64,000 nucleotides of DNA. Source: Pseudoalteromonas sp. MMG010. Its GTDB lineage: Bacteria > Pseudomonadota > Gammaproteobacteria > Enterobacterales > Alteromonadaceae. A program made the position numbers and the translations under genes. The notes beneath the pieces were generated by a model. The model was not told the origin of the DNA, did not search any database, and saw nothing but the letters and a program-made list of their open reading frames with translations. Location: assembly GCF_018100905.1 (NCBI RefSeq), contig NZ_JAGJEG010000001.1, forward strand, positions 372,001-436,000, read 5' to 3'. Shown here piece after piece: positions 19,407 through 28,237 of this stretch; the stretch's first letter is position 1; each line of letters begins with the position of its first letter.

Positions 19407-19961
19407 ATGCCTGAACAATATCGTGTAACGTTTTTATCCTTAGCTGATAATACAGATAGTGAAATAGCATGCGCTAATTTAGCTGCTAAACTGAAGGTTT
19501 CTGAAGATAAAATCACTGCCTTTTTAAATGGTAAACCACTTTTTTCTCCCTGTGCAAAAGACAAAGCATTTAAACAAGTAAAGTTGCTAAAAAGTATGGG
19601 AATAGAAACAAAAATTCAAACGTTTAGTAAGCCATCAAACAGCTTTTCTGCTCCCGCCACATCTGACTCTCAGCGTGATAAAAAAATATTTGATGCGCTT
19701 GACTACATCACCAGTAGCTTAATTCGTTTAGAAGAAAAACTTGACGAATTAGAGCAACGACTACCCGCTGATGAAAATAAGCAACTTACAAAGCAAGATG
19801 AGCAATGGGACGATACTGAGCTGTTAATAGATGATGATTTCATAACACCACAAAAAAAGAAGAACCCTTTACTTTATACCTTAATCGCAGGGGTCATTAT
19901 CCTGTGTATTATCTTAGGTATTGATTTAGCATTCCCAGAGTTATTTTATTTTTTAAACTAA
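19407..19961 (+). CDS. Hypothetical protein with one C-terminal membrane segment
   Basis: I do not recognise a family. The 184 residues have an N-terminal globular part (1-70, 'YRVTFLSLADNTDSEIACANLAAKLKV...'), with alternating strands and helices, a Ser-rich linker, a short predicted coiled coil (about 100-120, 'SSLIRLEEKLDELEQRL'), an acidic segment, and one hydrophobic segment at about 152-172 ('LLYTLIAGVIILCIILGIDL') near the C-terminus. This looks like a tail-anchored inner-membrane protein. It lies 13 bp upstream of fau, where many gammaproteobacteria have 6S RNA instead. Confidence 0.78.
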   Translation: MPEQYRVTFLSLADNTDSEIACANLAAKLKVSEDKITAFLNGKPLFSPCAKDKAFKQVKLLKSMGIETKIQTFSKPSNSFSAPATSDSQRDKKIFDALDYITSSLIRLEEKLDELEQRLPADENKQLTKQDEQWDDTELLIDDDFITPQKKKNPLLYTLIAGVIILCIILGIDLAFPELFYFLN

Positions 19962-19974
19962 GCCACACTCTAAA

Positions 19975-20571
19975 ATGAACAAAAATAGAGCAGAAATAAG
20001 ATCAAATATACGAAGCGCACGTAATAAGCTAACTAAATCACAACAAAAATCAGCGGCGTCTTCACTAAAAGTGAATTTTACTCAACACTTAAAACAGCTA
20101 AAAACAGCCCCTAACCTTAATGTTGGGATTTATTTAACTAACGATGGAGAATTAGATACATCTTTGTTAATTAAAGAGTTATGGAACAAAAACCATCTCT
20201 TACACTTACCTATAATCCACCCTTTTAATGGCACTACACTGCTATTTCAACGTTATGAAAAAAACTCACCCATGAGAGTAAATCGCTATGGTATCTTTGA
20301 GCCTAAATTGAACTGTGCTCAAATTTGCCCCGTGGCCGAATTAGATATGCTACTCATGCCGTTAGTCGCTTTTGATGACAATGGTAATAGGTTAGGGATG
20401 GGAGGCGGCTATTATGATAAAACGTTGGCAAGTTTATACCAACAAAATAGTTATTCACCCCAGCTTATTGGTTTAGCACATGATTGCCAAAAAGTAGATA
20501 GATTACCCATTGAGGCCTGGGATGTGCCATTAACAACAATTATAACACCCAGTAAAACCTATCAATGGTAA
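19975..20571 (+). CDS. fau: 5-formyltetrahydrofolate cyclo-ligase
   Basis: Converts 5-formyl-THF to 5,10-methenyl-THF with ATP, so returning the stored folate to use. The 198 residues contain 'MNKNRAEIRSNIRSARNKLT', the basic N-terminal motif, and the ATP-binding 'VAFDDNGNRLGMGGGYYDKTLA', which is the family signature, and end with 'VDRLPIEAWDVPLTTIITP'. It follows the membrane protein gene by 13 bp and precedes rpiA by about 30 bp; this is the same order as fau near serA/rpiA in other gammaproteobacteria. Confidence 0.95.
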   Translation: MNKNRAEIRSNIRSARNKLTKSQQKSAASSLKVNFTQHLKQLKTAPNLNVGIYLTNDGELDTSLLIKELWNKNHLLHLPIIHPFNGTTLLFQRYEKNSPMRVNRYGIFEPKLNCAQICPVAELDMLLMPLVAFDDNGNRLGMGGGYYDKTLASLYQQNSYSPQLIGLAHDCQKVDRLPIEAWDVPLTTIITPSKTYQW

Positions 20572-20600
20572 ATAAACACCGTTAAAAAGAGCACACAGAT

Positions 20601-21254
20601 ATGACACAAGATGAATTAAAAAAAGCTGCTGCATGGGCCGCTCTAGAGTTTGTACAAGAAAATACCATCGTAGGTGTTGGTACAGGCTCTACTGTTAACC
20701 ACTTTATTGATGCGCTTGGCACAATAAAAGATACCATTGCAGGGGCTGTATCAAGTTCTGAAGCTTCTACCGAGCGTTTAAAAACATTAGGTATAGAAGT
20801 TTTTGAATTAAATAATGTTGATAAACTAGATATTTATATCGATGGCGCAGATGAAATAAATGCTCACAACGAGATGATCAAAGGCGGCGGTGCCGCTTTA
20901 ACTCGTGAAAAAATTGTTGCTGCGGTTGCTAAACAATTTGTATGTATTGTTGATGACACAAAAATAGTAGATACATTAGGGGAATTTCCATTACCGGTTG
21001 AAGTGATCCCAATGGCCCGCAGCTATGTTGCCCGAGAGTTACTAAAGCTAGGTGCTGATCCGGTATACCGCCAAGGCGTAGTTACCGATAACGGCAACGT
21101 TATTATTGATGTACATAATTTAAAAATTAATGATGCAAAACAACTTGAAACACAAATCAATCAAATTGTTGGCGTAGTTACCAATGGTCTGTTTGCACAG
21201 CGAGGTGCTGATAAAGTCATTATTGGCACTCAAAACGGCCCCCAAATTAAATAG
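20601..21254 (+). CDS. rpiA: Ribose-5-phosphate isomerase A
   Basis: Interconverts ribose 5-phosphate and ribulose 5-phosphate. The 217 residues contain the substrate loop '[14 protein letters not shown]', '[14 protein letters not shown]', the catalytic '[29 protein letters not shown]' with Asp, Glu and Lys, and '[10 protein letters not shown]'. The gene is 10 bp upstream of serA and probably cotranscribed with it. rpiA next to serA is the normal gammaproteobacterial arrangement. Confidence 0.97.
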   Translation: MTQDELKKAAAWAALEFVQENTIVGVGTGSTVNHFIDALGTIKDTIAGAVSSSEASTERLKTLGIEVFELNNVDKLDIYIDGADEINAHNEMIKGGGAALTREKIVAAVAKQFVCIVDDTKIVDTLGEFPLPVEVIPMARSYVARELLKLGADPVYRQGVVTDNGNVIIDVHNLKINDAKQLETQINQIVGVVTNGLFAQRGADKVIIGTQNGPQIK

Positions 21255-21263
21255 GATAAGGTT

Positions 21264-22493
21264 ATGAGTAAGGTATCGTTAGCAAAAGATAAAATTAAAA
21301 TTCTTCTGCTTGAAGGTGTTCATCAAAGTGCTGTAGAAACGTTAAAACGTAATGGCTATAGTAATATCGATTACGTAAAAACATCGCTACCTGAGGAGGA
21401 ACTAAAAGAACGTATTAAAGATGTTCATTTTGTTGGCCTTCGCTCTCGTACCCATATTAATGAGTCAGTACTCGCATCTGCTGACAAATTAGTGGCGATT
21501 GGTTGTTTCTGTATCGGGACAAATCAAGTGGATTTAAGTGCGGCTCGCGAACGTGGTATTGCTGTATTTAATGCCCCTTTTTCAAATACTCGTTCAGTTG
21601 CTGAGCTTGTATTAGGTGAAATTTTACTACTGTTACGCGGTATTCCTGAGCGTAATGCCGCAGCACACCGTGGTGGTTGGTTAAAAACAGCTACGGGCTC
21701 ATTTGAAGCACGTGGAAAAACCTTAGGTATTATCGGTTACGGTCACATTGGTACACAGTTGAGTATTATGGCCGAAAATATAGGTATGAACGTTGAGTTT
21801 TATGATATTGAAGATAAGTTAACGTTAGGGAATGCTAAACAAGTTCATAACCTTACTCAGTTATTACAACGTGCCGATATTATAAGCTTACATGTTCCTG
21901 AAACACCGCAAACTAAAAATCTTATCGGCTCTGCCGAGATATCAGTGATGAAGCAAGGAGCGATTCTTATTAATGCATCTCGTGGAACGGTAGTTGACAT
22001 TGATGCCTTAGCTGAAGCCTTAGGTGAAAATAAATTAAGCGGTGCTGCTATTGATGTTTTCCCAGTAGAACCGAAATCAAATGATGAAGAGTTTGTTTCA
22101 CCTCTGCGTGAATTTGATAACGTTATTTTAACGCCGCATATTGGTGGTTCTACCCAAGAAGCACAAGAAAATATAGGTATTGAAGTAGCAGGTAAACTTG
22201 CTAAATACTCAGACAACGGCTCTACGATCACCGCGGTTAACTTCCCTGAAGTATCGCTTCCTGAGCTTGCAAACCGTAGTCGTTTATTACACGTTCATCA
22301 TAACCGACCAGGTGTATTAACCCAGATAAACCAAGCATTTGCACAGCATGGGATTAATATTGCTGCACAATACTTACAAACTGATGAAGCAATCGGTTAT
22401 GTCGTTATCGACGTAGATACTGATCACTCTGAGGTCGCTTTAAAAGAGCTAAGTGCTGTTGAGGGCACGATTAGAGCACGTATACTTCACTAA
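21264..22493 (+). CDS. serA: D-3-phosphoglycerate dehydrogenase
   Basis: Commits 3-phosphoglycerate to serine synthesis. The 409 residues are like E. coli SerA (410). The NAD-binding motif is 'LGIIGYGHIGTQLSI', the catalytic Arg-Glu-His are in 'LRSRTHI...NASRGTVVDIDAL...PHIGGSTQEAQENIG', and a C-terminal ACT domain begins near 335 ('RLLHVHHNRPGVLTQINQAF'), giving feedback inhibition by serine. A clear terminator follows. serB is in the same window but about 6 kb away on the other strand. Confidence 0.97.
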   Translation: MSKVSLAKDKIKILLLEGVHQSAVETLKRNGYSNIDYVKTSLPEEELKERIKDVHFVGLRSRTHINESVLASADKLVAIGCFCIGTNQVDLSAARERGIAVFNAPFSNTRSVAELVLGEILLLLRGIPERNAAAHRGGWLKTATGSFEARGKTLGIIGYGHIGTQLSIMAENIGMNVEFYDIEDKLTLGNAKQVHNLTQLLQRADIISLHVPETPQTKNLIGSAEISVMKQGAILINASRGTVVDIDALAEALGENKLSGAAIDVFPVEPKSNDEEFVSPLREFDNVILTPHIGGSTQEAQENIGIEVAGKLAKYSDNGSTITAVNFPEVSLPELANRSRLLHVHHNRPGVLTQINQAFAQHGINIAAQYLQTDEAIGYVVIDVDTDHSEVALKELSAVEGTIRARILH

Positions 22494-22518
22494 TTACTGT
22501 TCTATATACAGCATTTTT

Positions 22519-22553
22519 TTAAAACCGTGTTTTTACAAACACGGTTTTTTTAA
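22519..22553. terminator. Terminator between serA and the NUDIX gene
   Basis: Stem AAAACCGTGTTT / AAACACGGTTTT with a TTAC loop and T-run. It separates two convergent genes and overlaps the stop codon of the NUDIX gene by a few bases. Confidence 0.9.
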
Positions 22554-23065
22554 TTTAACTGCTTAGCTATTTCTTTAAGTAAAAATGTTTCGCGGATAAT
22601 CGATAATCCCTGTTTTTCACTATTCGCTAATGTACGTTCGTTATGCTCAATCGCATCCTGTATTTTAACCCACTTTGCTTGCATACCATTTTGTATTTCG
22701 TAACTTTCTAATGTCGCGACTCCTAACTCTTGGGCAATATCACAAAAATAACAATACGATTTTATATGAATAATATCGGCATCGTCTTTATACCAAGGTC
22801 GATACTCTTCATACAAACCAAATGCTTTACCTATTGAGATGTGCTGTGCGCCGGTTTCTTCTCTTAGCTCTCGAACAAGTCCTTGTTCAATAGTTTCGTG
22901 CGCATCAACCCCACCGCCGGGTAAGCTAAAATCATCATAACGCGCGGTATACATTAATAAAATTTTATCTGCATGGAACACAATAGCGCGTGCAGTGAGT
23001 CGTGTCATGATTTCGCCACTCTCTATTGATATACCCGCGTGCACTAACGTTTTTAATTTTTGCAT
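22550..23065 (-). CDS. NUDIX hydrolase
   Basis: A 171-residue hydrolase of nucleotide-linked or similar diphosphates. The NUDIX box is complete, from 'LPGGGVDAHETIEQGLVREL' to 'REETGA' (about residues 49-72), with the metal-binding glutamates of REETG. Before it is 'TARAIVFHADKILLMYTARYDDF', the usual first strands; after it, 'YEEYRPWYKDDADIIHIKSYCYFCDI'. The substrate cannot be told from the sequence. The N-terminal 15 residues precede the domain and the start is not firmly fixed. Confidence 0.9.
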   Translation of the reverse strand: MQKLKTLVHAGISIESGEIMTRLTARAIVFHADKILLMYTARYDDFSLPGGGVDAHETIEQGLVRELREETGAQHISIGKAFGLYEEYRPWYKDDADIIHIKSYCYFCDIAQELGVATLESYEIQNGMQAKWVKIQDAIEHNERTLANSEKQGLSIIRETFLLKEIAKQLN

Positions 23066-23126
23066 ATGACTATTTTCGTTCCTTTTAACATTAATATTTA
23101 AGGCAATTTTTAATACTTAGAAAATA

Positions 23127-23156
23127 AAAAAGCGCAAGAAACCTTGCGCTTAAAAA
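23127..23156 (-). terminator. Terminator after the periplasmic protein gene
   Basis: Stem AAGCGCAAG / CTTGCGCTT with an AAAC-type loop, flanked by A- and T-rich ends; it lies 40 bp past the stop of the minus-strand gene at 23196. Confidence 0.85.
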
Positions 23157-23195
23157 ACTATTTTGTTGTTAAACTATTCTGTTAAATAGCAGAGC

Positions 23196-24122
23196 TTAAC
23201 TACCCGATACTTTTAAATTAATAAACTTAACAAGCTCTTCAGGTTGACCTAATAACATCGTTAATTCTTGGCTAAGTTCCATCGTTGTTTTACCTTCAGG
23301 TAAACTTGCTGAAACTGTTAGCTCATTTAAGCCCATAATAAAATCATTTAACTGTTGTACAAGATCTTCAGGAATGGGTAATTGCTGAAGTTGCTGTTGA
23401 GCCATTTGTTGCATTTGCTCAAGTGTCATACCTTGTGATTCTAACTCAGTATTAATAATCTCTTTTAAATCACCTTGGTTAATTAAAGCAAATTTAGCGC
23501 TTCTAGGCTGTATTTTACTTAACGCTTGCATCAGTTTAGTTTGCTGCTGTAGCTCTTGCTCAACCGTCAGCGGTGTCTCTGAGTTTTGTAACTTATTTAT
23601 TTCAAGTGATAAATCCATAAGCTCTTTCGTATTCGCAAGCTCAATATCTATTCCCATATCAGCAATTTCACTGGTATTAAGCTTCAAGACGATGTCACTT
23701 TCACCGGAGCTATCATCAAAATAAACAGCTGAGTGTAAATCATAGCTTGCACTTAATAATTTTGGATTTACATCCCTTAAAAGCGCAGATTGAGTTTCTT
23801 GAGTAAACGTGAAGTTTTCAATATCAAATGATGTATGTTCAGATATTTTGTCCGTTTCGTAACCTTTCACTTTAATACTGTCGATCATTGCAAAAGGCTG
23901 CCCCTCTGGGCTGGTTACAACCATATCAACAATACTCATTGAATTACTAAACATGTTTGCTGATAAGCTACCATATTCAAAAATAGCACCGGTTTCTTGC
24001 GTCAAAAGTGCCAACTGTTTATCAACTTCTGTTTTTACTTTTTCGCTAGCAACATGATTAGCATAACTAAATCCACCAATACCCGCAGCAACTAGCGCTG
24101 TAACTATCATTAATTTTTTCAT
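23196..24122 (-). CDS. Predicted periplasmic protein (possibly YdgA/DUF945-like)
   Basis: A 308-residue protein with an N-terminal hydrophobic segment ('KLMIVTALVAAGIGGFSYA') that acts as a signal or anchor, so most of the protein is periplasmic. The body has repeating beta-type segments ('FEYGSLSANMFSNSMSIVDMVV', 'FDIENFTFTQETQSALLRD'), a Gln-rich helical stretch near 190-260 ('EQMQQMAQQQLQQLP'), and ends 'LVKFINLKVSGS'. The overall pattern recalls the YdgA/DUF945 proteins, but I cannot confirm it. It is 34 bp downstream of radA on the same strand and may be read with it. Confidence 0.75.
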   Translation of the reverse strand: MKKLMIVTALVAAGIGGFSYANHVASEKVKTEVDKQLALLTQETGAIFEYGSLSANMFSNSMSIVDMVVTSPEGQPFAMIDSIKVKGYETDKISEHTSFDIENFTFTQETQSALLRDVNPKLLSASYDLHSAVYFDDSSGESDIVLKLNTSEIADMGIDIELANTKELMDLSLEINKLQNSETPLTVEQELQQQTKLMQALSKIQPRSAKFALINQGDLKEIINTELESQGMTLEQMQQMAQQQLQQLPIPEDLVQQLNDFIMGLNELTVSASLPEGKTTMELSQELTMLLGQPEELVKFINLKVSGS

Positions 24123-24155
24123 TTTATTTCCTTATTACAGATAATATTAAAATAC

Positions 24156-25526
24156 TTAAAACAATGCCTCTAAGGCATCAGCTAAGCTACTTACGGCAGT
24201 GATTTCCATGCCATCTATTTTTTCTTTTGGCTTGTTCGCAATAGGCACAATGGCACGTTTAAACCCATGCTTTGCCGCTTCTTTTAAGCGCTCTTGGCCG
24301 CTCGGTACAGGCCTTATTTCTCCACCTAACCCAACTTCACCAAACACAACAAGCTCGCGTGCTAAAGAGTAATTTTTAAAGCTTGATACTAAAGCAACAA
24401 TCAGTGCTAAATCGGCACTTGTTTCTGTCACTTTAACACCCCCAACCACATTTACAAATACATCTTGGTCAGCAACTTGTAAACCACCATGGCGGTGTAA
24501 AACAGCAAGTAACATTGCTAAACGGTTTTGATCAAGTCCAACCGTTACACGTCTTGGGTTACTTAACTGTGAATAATCGACTAAAGCTTGAACTTCCACT
24601 AATAAAGGTCTTGTGCCTTCCCAAATGACCATCACTAACGAACCAGGTGTTTGTTCTTCGGCTCTATTTAAAAATATGGCAGAAGGATTATTTACTTCTT
24701 TTAATCCTTGCTCTGTCATAGCAAATACGCCAAGCTCATTAACCGCACCAAAGCGATTTTTATTACCGCGTAACGTTCTAAATCGACTATCACTACTGCC
24801 TTCCAGTAAAATAGAGCAATCTATGCAGTGTTCAAGTACTTTAGGGCCGGCTAATGACCCATCTTTAGTTACATGACCAACCATTATAATGGCCACTTGG
24901 TTTTGTTTAGCAAAGCGGGTTAAGTACGCAGCACTTTCTCTCACCTGAGATACGCTGCCTGGTGCCGATTGCACGTCACTCATATGCACAACTTGAATTG
25001 AATCAATCACCATTATTTGTGGCTTTTCTTGTAAGGCAAGCTGGCAAATTGTTTCTACATTTGTTTCAGCAAGCATACGCAATTTATCTGTTGGCAGTTT
25101 TAAGCGCTTAGCGCGCATAGCAACTTGCTGCAACGACTCTTCGCCGGTGACATATAATGTATTCATATTTTGGGCAAGTAGACACATTGTTTGCAATAAA
25201 ACCGTACTTTTACCGGCACCAGGTGAACCACCGATCAGTATTGCACTACCGGGAACCACTCCCCCACCTAAAACACGATCAAACTCTTTAAACCCAGTTG
25301 AAAATCTGGGTAATTGTTCTAAATTCACCTCATCAAGGGTTTGCACTTTAGCATCGGTTAAACCCGCATAACCTGCCATTCCCCCTGTCCGCGCAGGGGC
25401 TTTAGCCGATGAAACCCTAAATTCAGTTACCGTGTTCCATGCTTTACATTCGCCACATTGACCTTGCCAACGTGGGAACTCAGCGCCACAATCGCTACAA
25501 ACAAATGCCGTTTTCTTTTTTACCAT
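24156..25526 (-). CDS. radA: DNA repair protein RadA
   Basis: RecA-like motor that extends D-loops during homologous recombination. The 456 residues show the zinc finger 'CSDCGAEFPRWQGQCGEC' (residues 10-27), Walker A 'GGSPGAGKSTVLL', the RadA-specific 'RGNKNRFGAVNELGVF' (KNRFG) and a C-terminal Lon-protease-like domain ('GGVKVTETSADLALIVALVSS', 'GEVGLGGEIRPVPSGQERLKEA'). It is divergent from the PilZ gene and is near serB, as in E. coli. Confidence 0.97.
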   Translation of the reverse strand: MVKKKTAFVCSDCGAEFPRWQGQCGECKAWNTVTEFRVSSAKAPARTGGMAGYAGLTDAKVQTLDEVNLEQLPRFSTGFKEFDRVLGGGVVPGSAILIGGSPGAGKSTVLLQTMCLLAQNMNTLYVTGEESLQQVAMRAKRLKLPTDKLRMLAETNVETICQLALQEKPQIMVIDSIQVVHMSDVQSAPGSVSQVRESAAYLTRFAKQNQVAIIMVGHVTKDGSLAGPKVLEHCIDCSILLEGSSDSRFRTLRGNKNRFGAVNELGVFAMTEQGLKEVNNPSAIFLNRAEEQTPGSLVMVIWEGTRPLLVEVQALVDYSQLSNPRRVTVGLDQNRLAMLLAVLHRHGGLQVADQDVFVNVVGGVKVTETSADLALIVALVSSFKNYSLARELVVFGEVGLGGEIRPVPSGQERLKEAAKHGFKRAIVPIANKPKEKIDGMEITAVSSLADALEALF

Positions 25527-25661
25527 AAGTTTAGGTATACTTTTTGCTTTAATTTTAATGTTATGTAATTTGCCATAAAGTTGACTTAGATACCCGTCAT
25601 TATTACTAAGTGGCTGTTACGAGAATAATCGTGTTATATTAACAATATTAGAAAGTTTATT

Positions 25662-25721
25662 GGAGTGTAAATTTTCTGATAACCATATTCAACTTTATAC
25701 CTAAAGTTGGAATAATACTCC
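25662..25721 (+). other. Possible 5'-UTR stem-loop before the PilZ gene
   Basis: Nested pairing: an outer GGAGT (25662-25666) / ACTCC (25717-25721) and an inner perfect CAACTTTA / TAAAGTTG (25690-25709, TACC loop), with AT-rich sequence between. It ends 29 bp upstream of the start codon, so an RNA role such as ribosome-access control is possible. The function is inferred only from symmetry. Confidence 0.4.
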
Positions 25722-25750
25722 TTAATTTCTTTTAGGATGAAGACGTTTTA

Positions 25751-28234
25751 ATGGCTGAAGATATTTTACTCAAGCACGAGCATCTTGTTGATGAGCTAAA
25801 ACAGTATTTAGGGACTCCTAAGTTTGATGCTATTTTCAAATCAAAAACCGCTAGTTTAACAAAACCAGAGCAGTTTTTAATGAAAATGGAAATGACCCGT
25901 CTTTCTCAACCTGTTGCCCGCTTTATTGATTTAAGAGGCTTAGTGACAGGCCAAGTTAAGCCTTATATCCATAACAATAAGCAACACTTTATGGATGCTA
26001 TGGCCGTTGAAGTATTCGAAAAAGCAATTAAGCAACATGGTGGTTACACTTTAGCCGTATACGAAGCGGTAATGAATACCGAAAATAACCACCGAGTATT
26101 ACAAAAACAAGCAGAGAAACAGCTCGCAAATCCCACCTTAAAAAAAGCACAAGAACTGCCAACGGAAGTGATAAAATTTGCTTCTTATGAAAGTCGTAGT
26201 GAAGAACGAATGAATTATTCCATTAAAATCACAATTGATTTTAATGACAAAAAAAATATTGCAGCCACCACATCTGATATCTCTTTAAGCGGCAGTAAAA
26301 TTAAGCTCAGCTATAAACATAATATTAAAAAAGGCCAGCTTATTGCACTTCGATTAGTCGGTCTTGAGCAAGATTTTGAACTAGGGCTAAAAAGTGGAAT
26401 TCAATATGAAGTGGTTGCGGTAGAACCATCGACTGCTGAGTATAATTATGTAAGATTAAAACGCACATTTATTGAAAACAACGAAGCTTTTGATAATTTT
26501 TTATCTAACTTTATTCATGGTAATAAGCGCCGCTATAAAGTTAATTTAGATAACACTCTCGATGCTGTAGTCTCTAAAGGTTATGAGCAATATTATATTC
26601 CACGCGTTACATCACTTTTTTTATTCTTAAGTGAAAAAGAAAGCATCTTATACCCAAGTATTAGCTTAACAACCGAAAACAATATTTTTATTCAACGCTA
26701 TTTTAACGATGAAATGAAAATTTCAAATCTATATTGCGTACTTAATCACACGCGAATGACGCGCTTGCTAGAGCAAGAGAGCGCGGTAAAAGAGGATTAC
26801 TTATATACTTTCACTCATATTTCAGGGGGAAAAATATATTATTACTCTGCCACACGCTCTGAATTAAATGCCACCCCTGCCCTAGCTCCGCTTTTCTTTG
26901 GTTTTGGTAGTCATAAAGACAGCTGGCAATGTTTTAAAATTCAAGTCATGCCTAGCCATCCTGAAGATTCATTTATCCCACTATCACTGCCAAACAGCGC
27001 AGGTAAAGAAGTGGAGAAACTAAATAAGCCGCCTTCACCTCGAGTCGAAGGCATTATTAAAGATGTTAAATATATTGTGGTATTAACTAGCGTTAGTAAC
27101 GCTGTAGAACAAAAAAATTATCAACAAGTTAGTTATGATAAATCACAATTAAATCAGCTCAAAGCTTTTGGTCATACCAAGAAAAAAACGCCTCCTTATC
27201 TAGAGGTTGTTGCACTTGAATATGTCAATTTACGCTCTCATAAACGCTATTTATATAAAACAAATACTATTGTTAGTTTATCAGATCAGAAAATATTAGG
27301 CTCTACACGTGACTTTTCAGTAATGGGGTTACAAATTGAGTGTGAAGCCCCTGTTCCTTTTAAGAAAGGCGACATAGTTCATTTAGCATTTCCTGATTTA
27401 CAAAAAATCACTAAAAAACATAAGTTAATAGATTTAAAATACGAAGTAATGGCCATTTCTAAATCATTAACTACGTTAAACTTAAAAGCACATCGGATAG
27501 CAGATTCAGCTCATATTGGCGTTAAGTTTTTTGATCAGTTAATTGAGGGGAATAAAGATAAGCTACATGCATGTGAAGAATCACCAAAAGTACCAGGGCT
27601 GTCTACCGCTTTACGTAATATGATCACTAAAAGCGTCTGCCAGTTCCCATTATATCTTCATAAAGATGCGTCGCATTTTAGCTGTGGTGCCATTGGCTAT
27701 GGTTTATACCCAAGCCCAATCCATTTATTATTACATAGTTTTAATCTACTTAACGACAAAACAACTTTAGATTCAATTCTTACAATAAAACAAATTAATC
27801 AGGTAATAACCCCTGCAATTAAAGATCATAAACGCCAAGATCCTCCCCTTGCCTTTACACAAGTAATTTATTTTGATCCTCGAAAGAATAAAATTGATGA
27901 AGCAATAAAGTCAGATTGCCTGCTAGGCGATGATTATTCATCTTTAAAAGATAAAATTTTATTAAGAGTAAATTCAAAAATTATTTTTGTTACCCGATTA
28001 TACATTTCTCGAACAGGGCGACCAGATACTGATTACCTGGCCAATGAACTCAAGTATGTTAGTAATTATGCATTACACAAAGCTAAAAACTTACAAGAAG
28101 CATTATGGTCTGTCGCAGGAGTCGGTGATCTAGTCGATATCACACAAGAAGCATTAAATCATCTATCACTCGACCCTAAAGCAGTTAAGGAAATGGAGCA
28201 GCGTAAATTACGTTGGGTAAACCGCACTCGTTAA
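25751..28234 (+). CDS. Large protein with two PilZ domains
   Basis: An 827-residue cytoplasmic protein with two PilZ-type c-di-GMP-binding motifs: R149SEER153 with D176ISLSG, and R495SHKR499 with D521FSVMG. The regions between and after them are not assignable to a family; no membrane segment or enzymatic motif was seen. PilZ domains bind c-di-GMP through RxxxR and D/NxSxxG, and both sets appear intact, so a two-site receptor is the reading. A diguanylate cyclase is present elsewhere in the window (54643-55596). It converges on serB with a 3-bp gap, and a structured leader lies upstream. Confidence 0.85.
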   Translation: MAEDILLKHEHLVDELKQYLGTPKFDAIFKSKTASLTKPEQFLMKMEMTRLSQPVARFIDLRGLVTGQVKPYIHNNKQHFMDAMAVEVFEKAIKQHGGYTLAVYEAVMNTENNHRVLQKQAEKQLANPTLKKAQELPTEVIKFASYESRSEERMNYSIKITIDFNDKKNIAATTSDISLSGSKIKLSYKHNIKKGQLIALRLVGLEQDFELGLKSGIQYEVVAVEPSTAEYNYVRLKRTFIENNEAFDNFLSNFIHGNKRRYKVNLDNTLDAVVSKGYEQYYIPRVTSLFLFLSEKESILYPSISLTTENNIFIQRYFNDEMKISNLYCVLNHTRMTRLLEQESAVKEDYLYTFTHISGGKIYYYSATRSELNATPALAPLFFGFGSHKDSWQCFKIQVMPSHPEDSFIPLSLPNSAGKEVEKLNKPPSPRVEGIIKDVKYIVVLTSVSNAVEQKNYQQVSYDKSQLNQLKAFGHTKKKTPPYLEVVALEYVNLRSHKRYLYKTNTIVSLSDQKILGSTRDFSVMGLQIECEAPVPFKKGDIVHLAFPDLQKITKKHKLIDLKYEVMAISKSLTTLNLKAHRIADSAHIGVKFFDQLIEGNKDKLHACEESPKVPGLSTALRNMITKSVCQFPLYLHKDASHFSCGAIGYGLYPSPIHLLLHSFNLLNDKTTLDSILTIKQINQVITPAIKDHKRQDPPLAFTQVIYFDPRKNKIDEAIKSDCLLGDDYSSLKDKILLRVNSKIIFVTRLYISRTGRPDTDYLANELKYVSNYALHKAKNLQEALWSVAGVGDLVDITQEALNHLSLDPKAVKEMEQRKLRWVNRTR

Positions 28235-28237
28235 TAT

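Noticed and set aside
22497..22511. LexA-like CTG...CAG downstream of serA
   Set aside because: The spacing is 9 bases, not the 10 needed, and the site is after a stop codon, not at a promoter.
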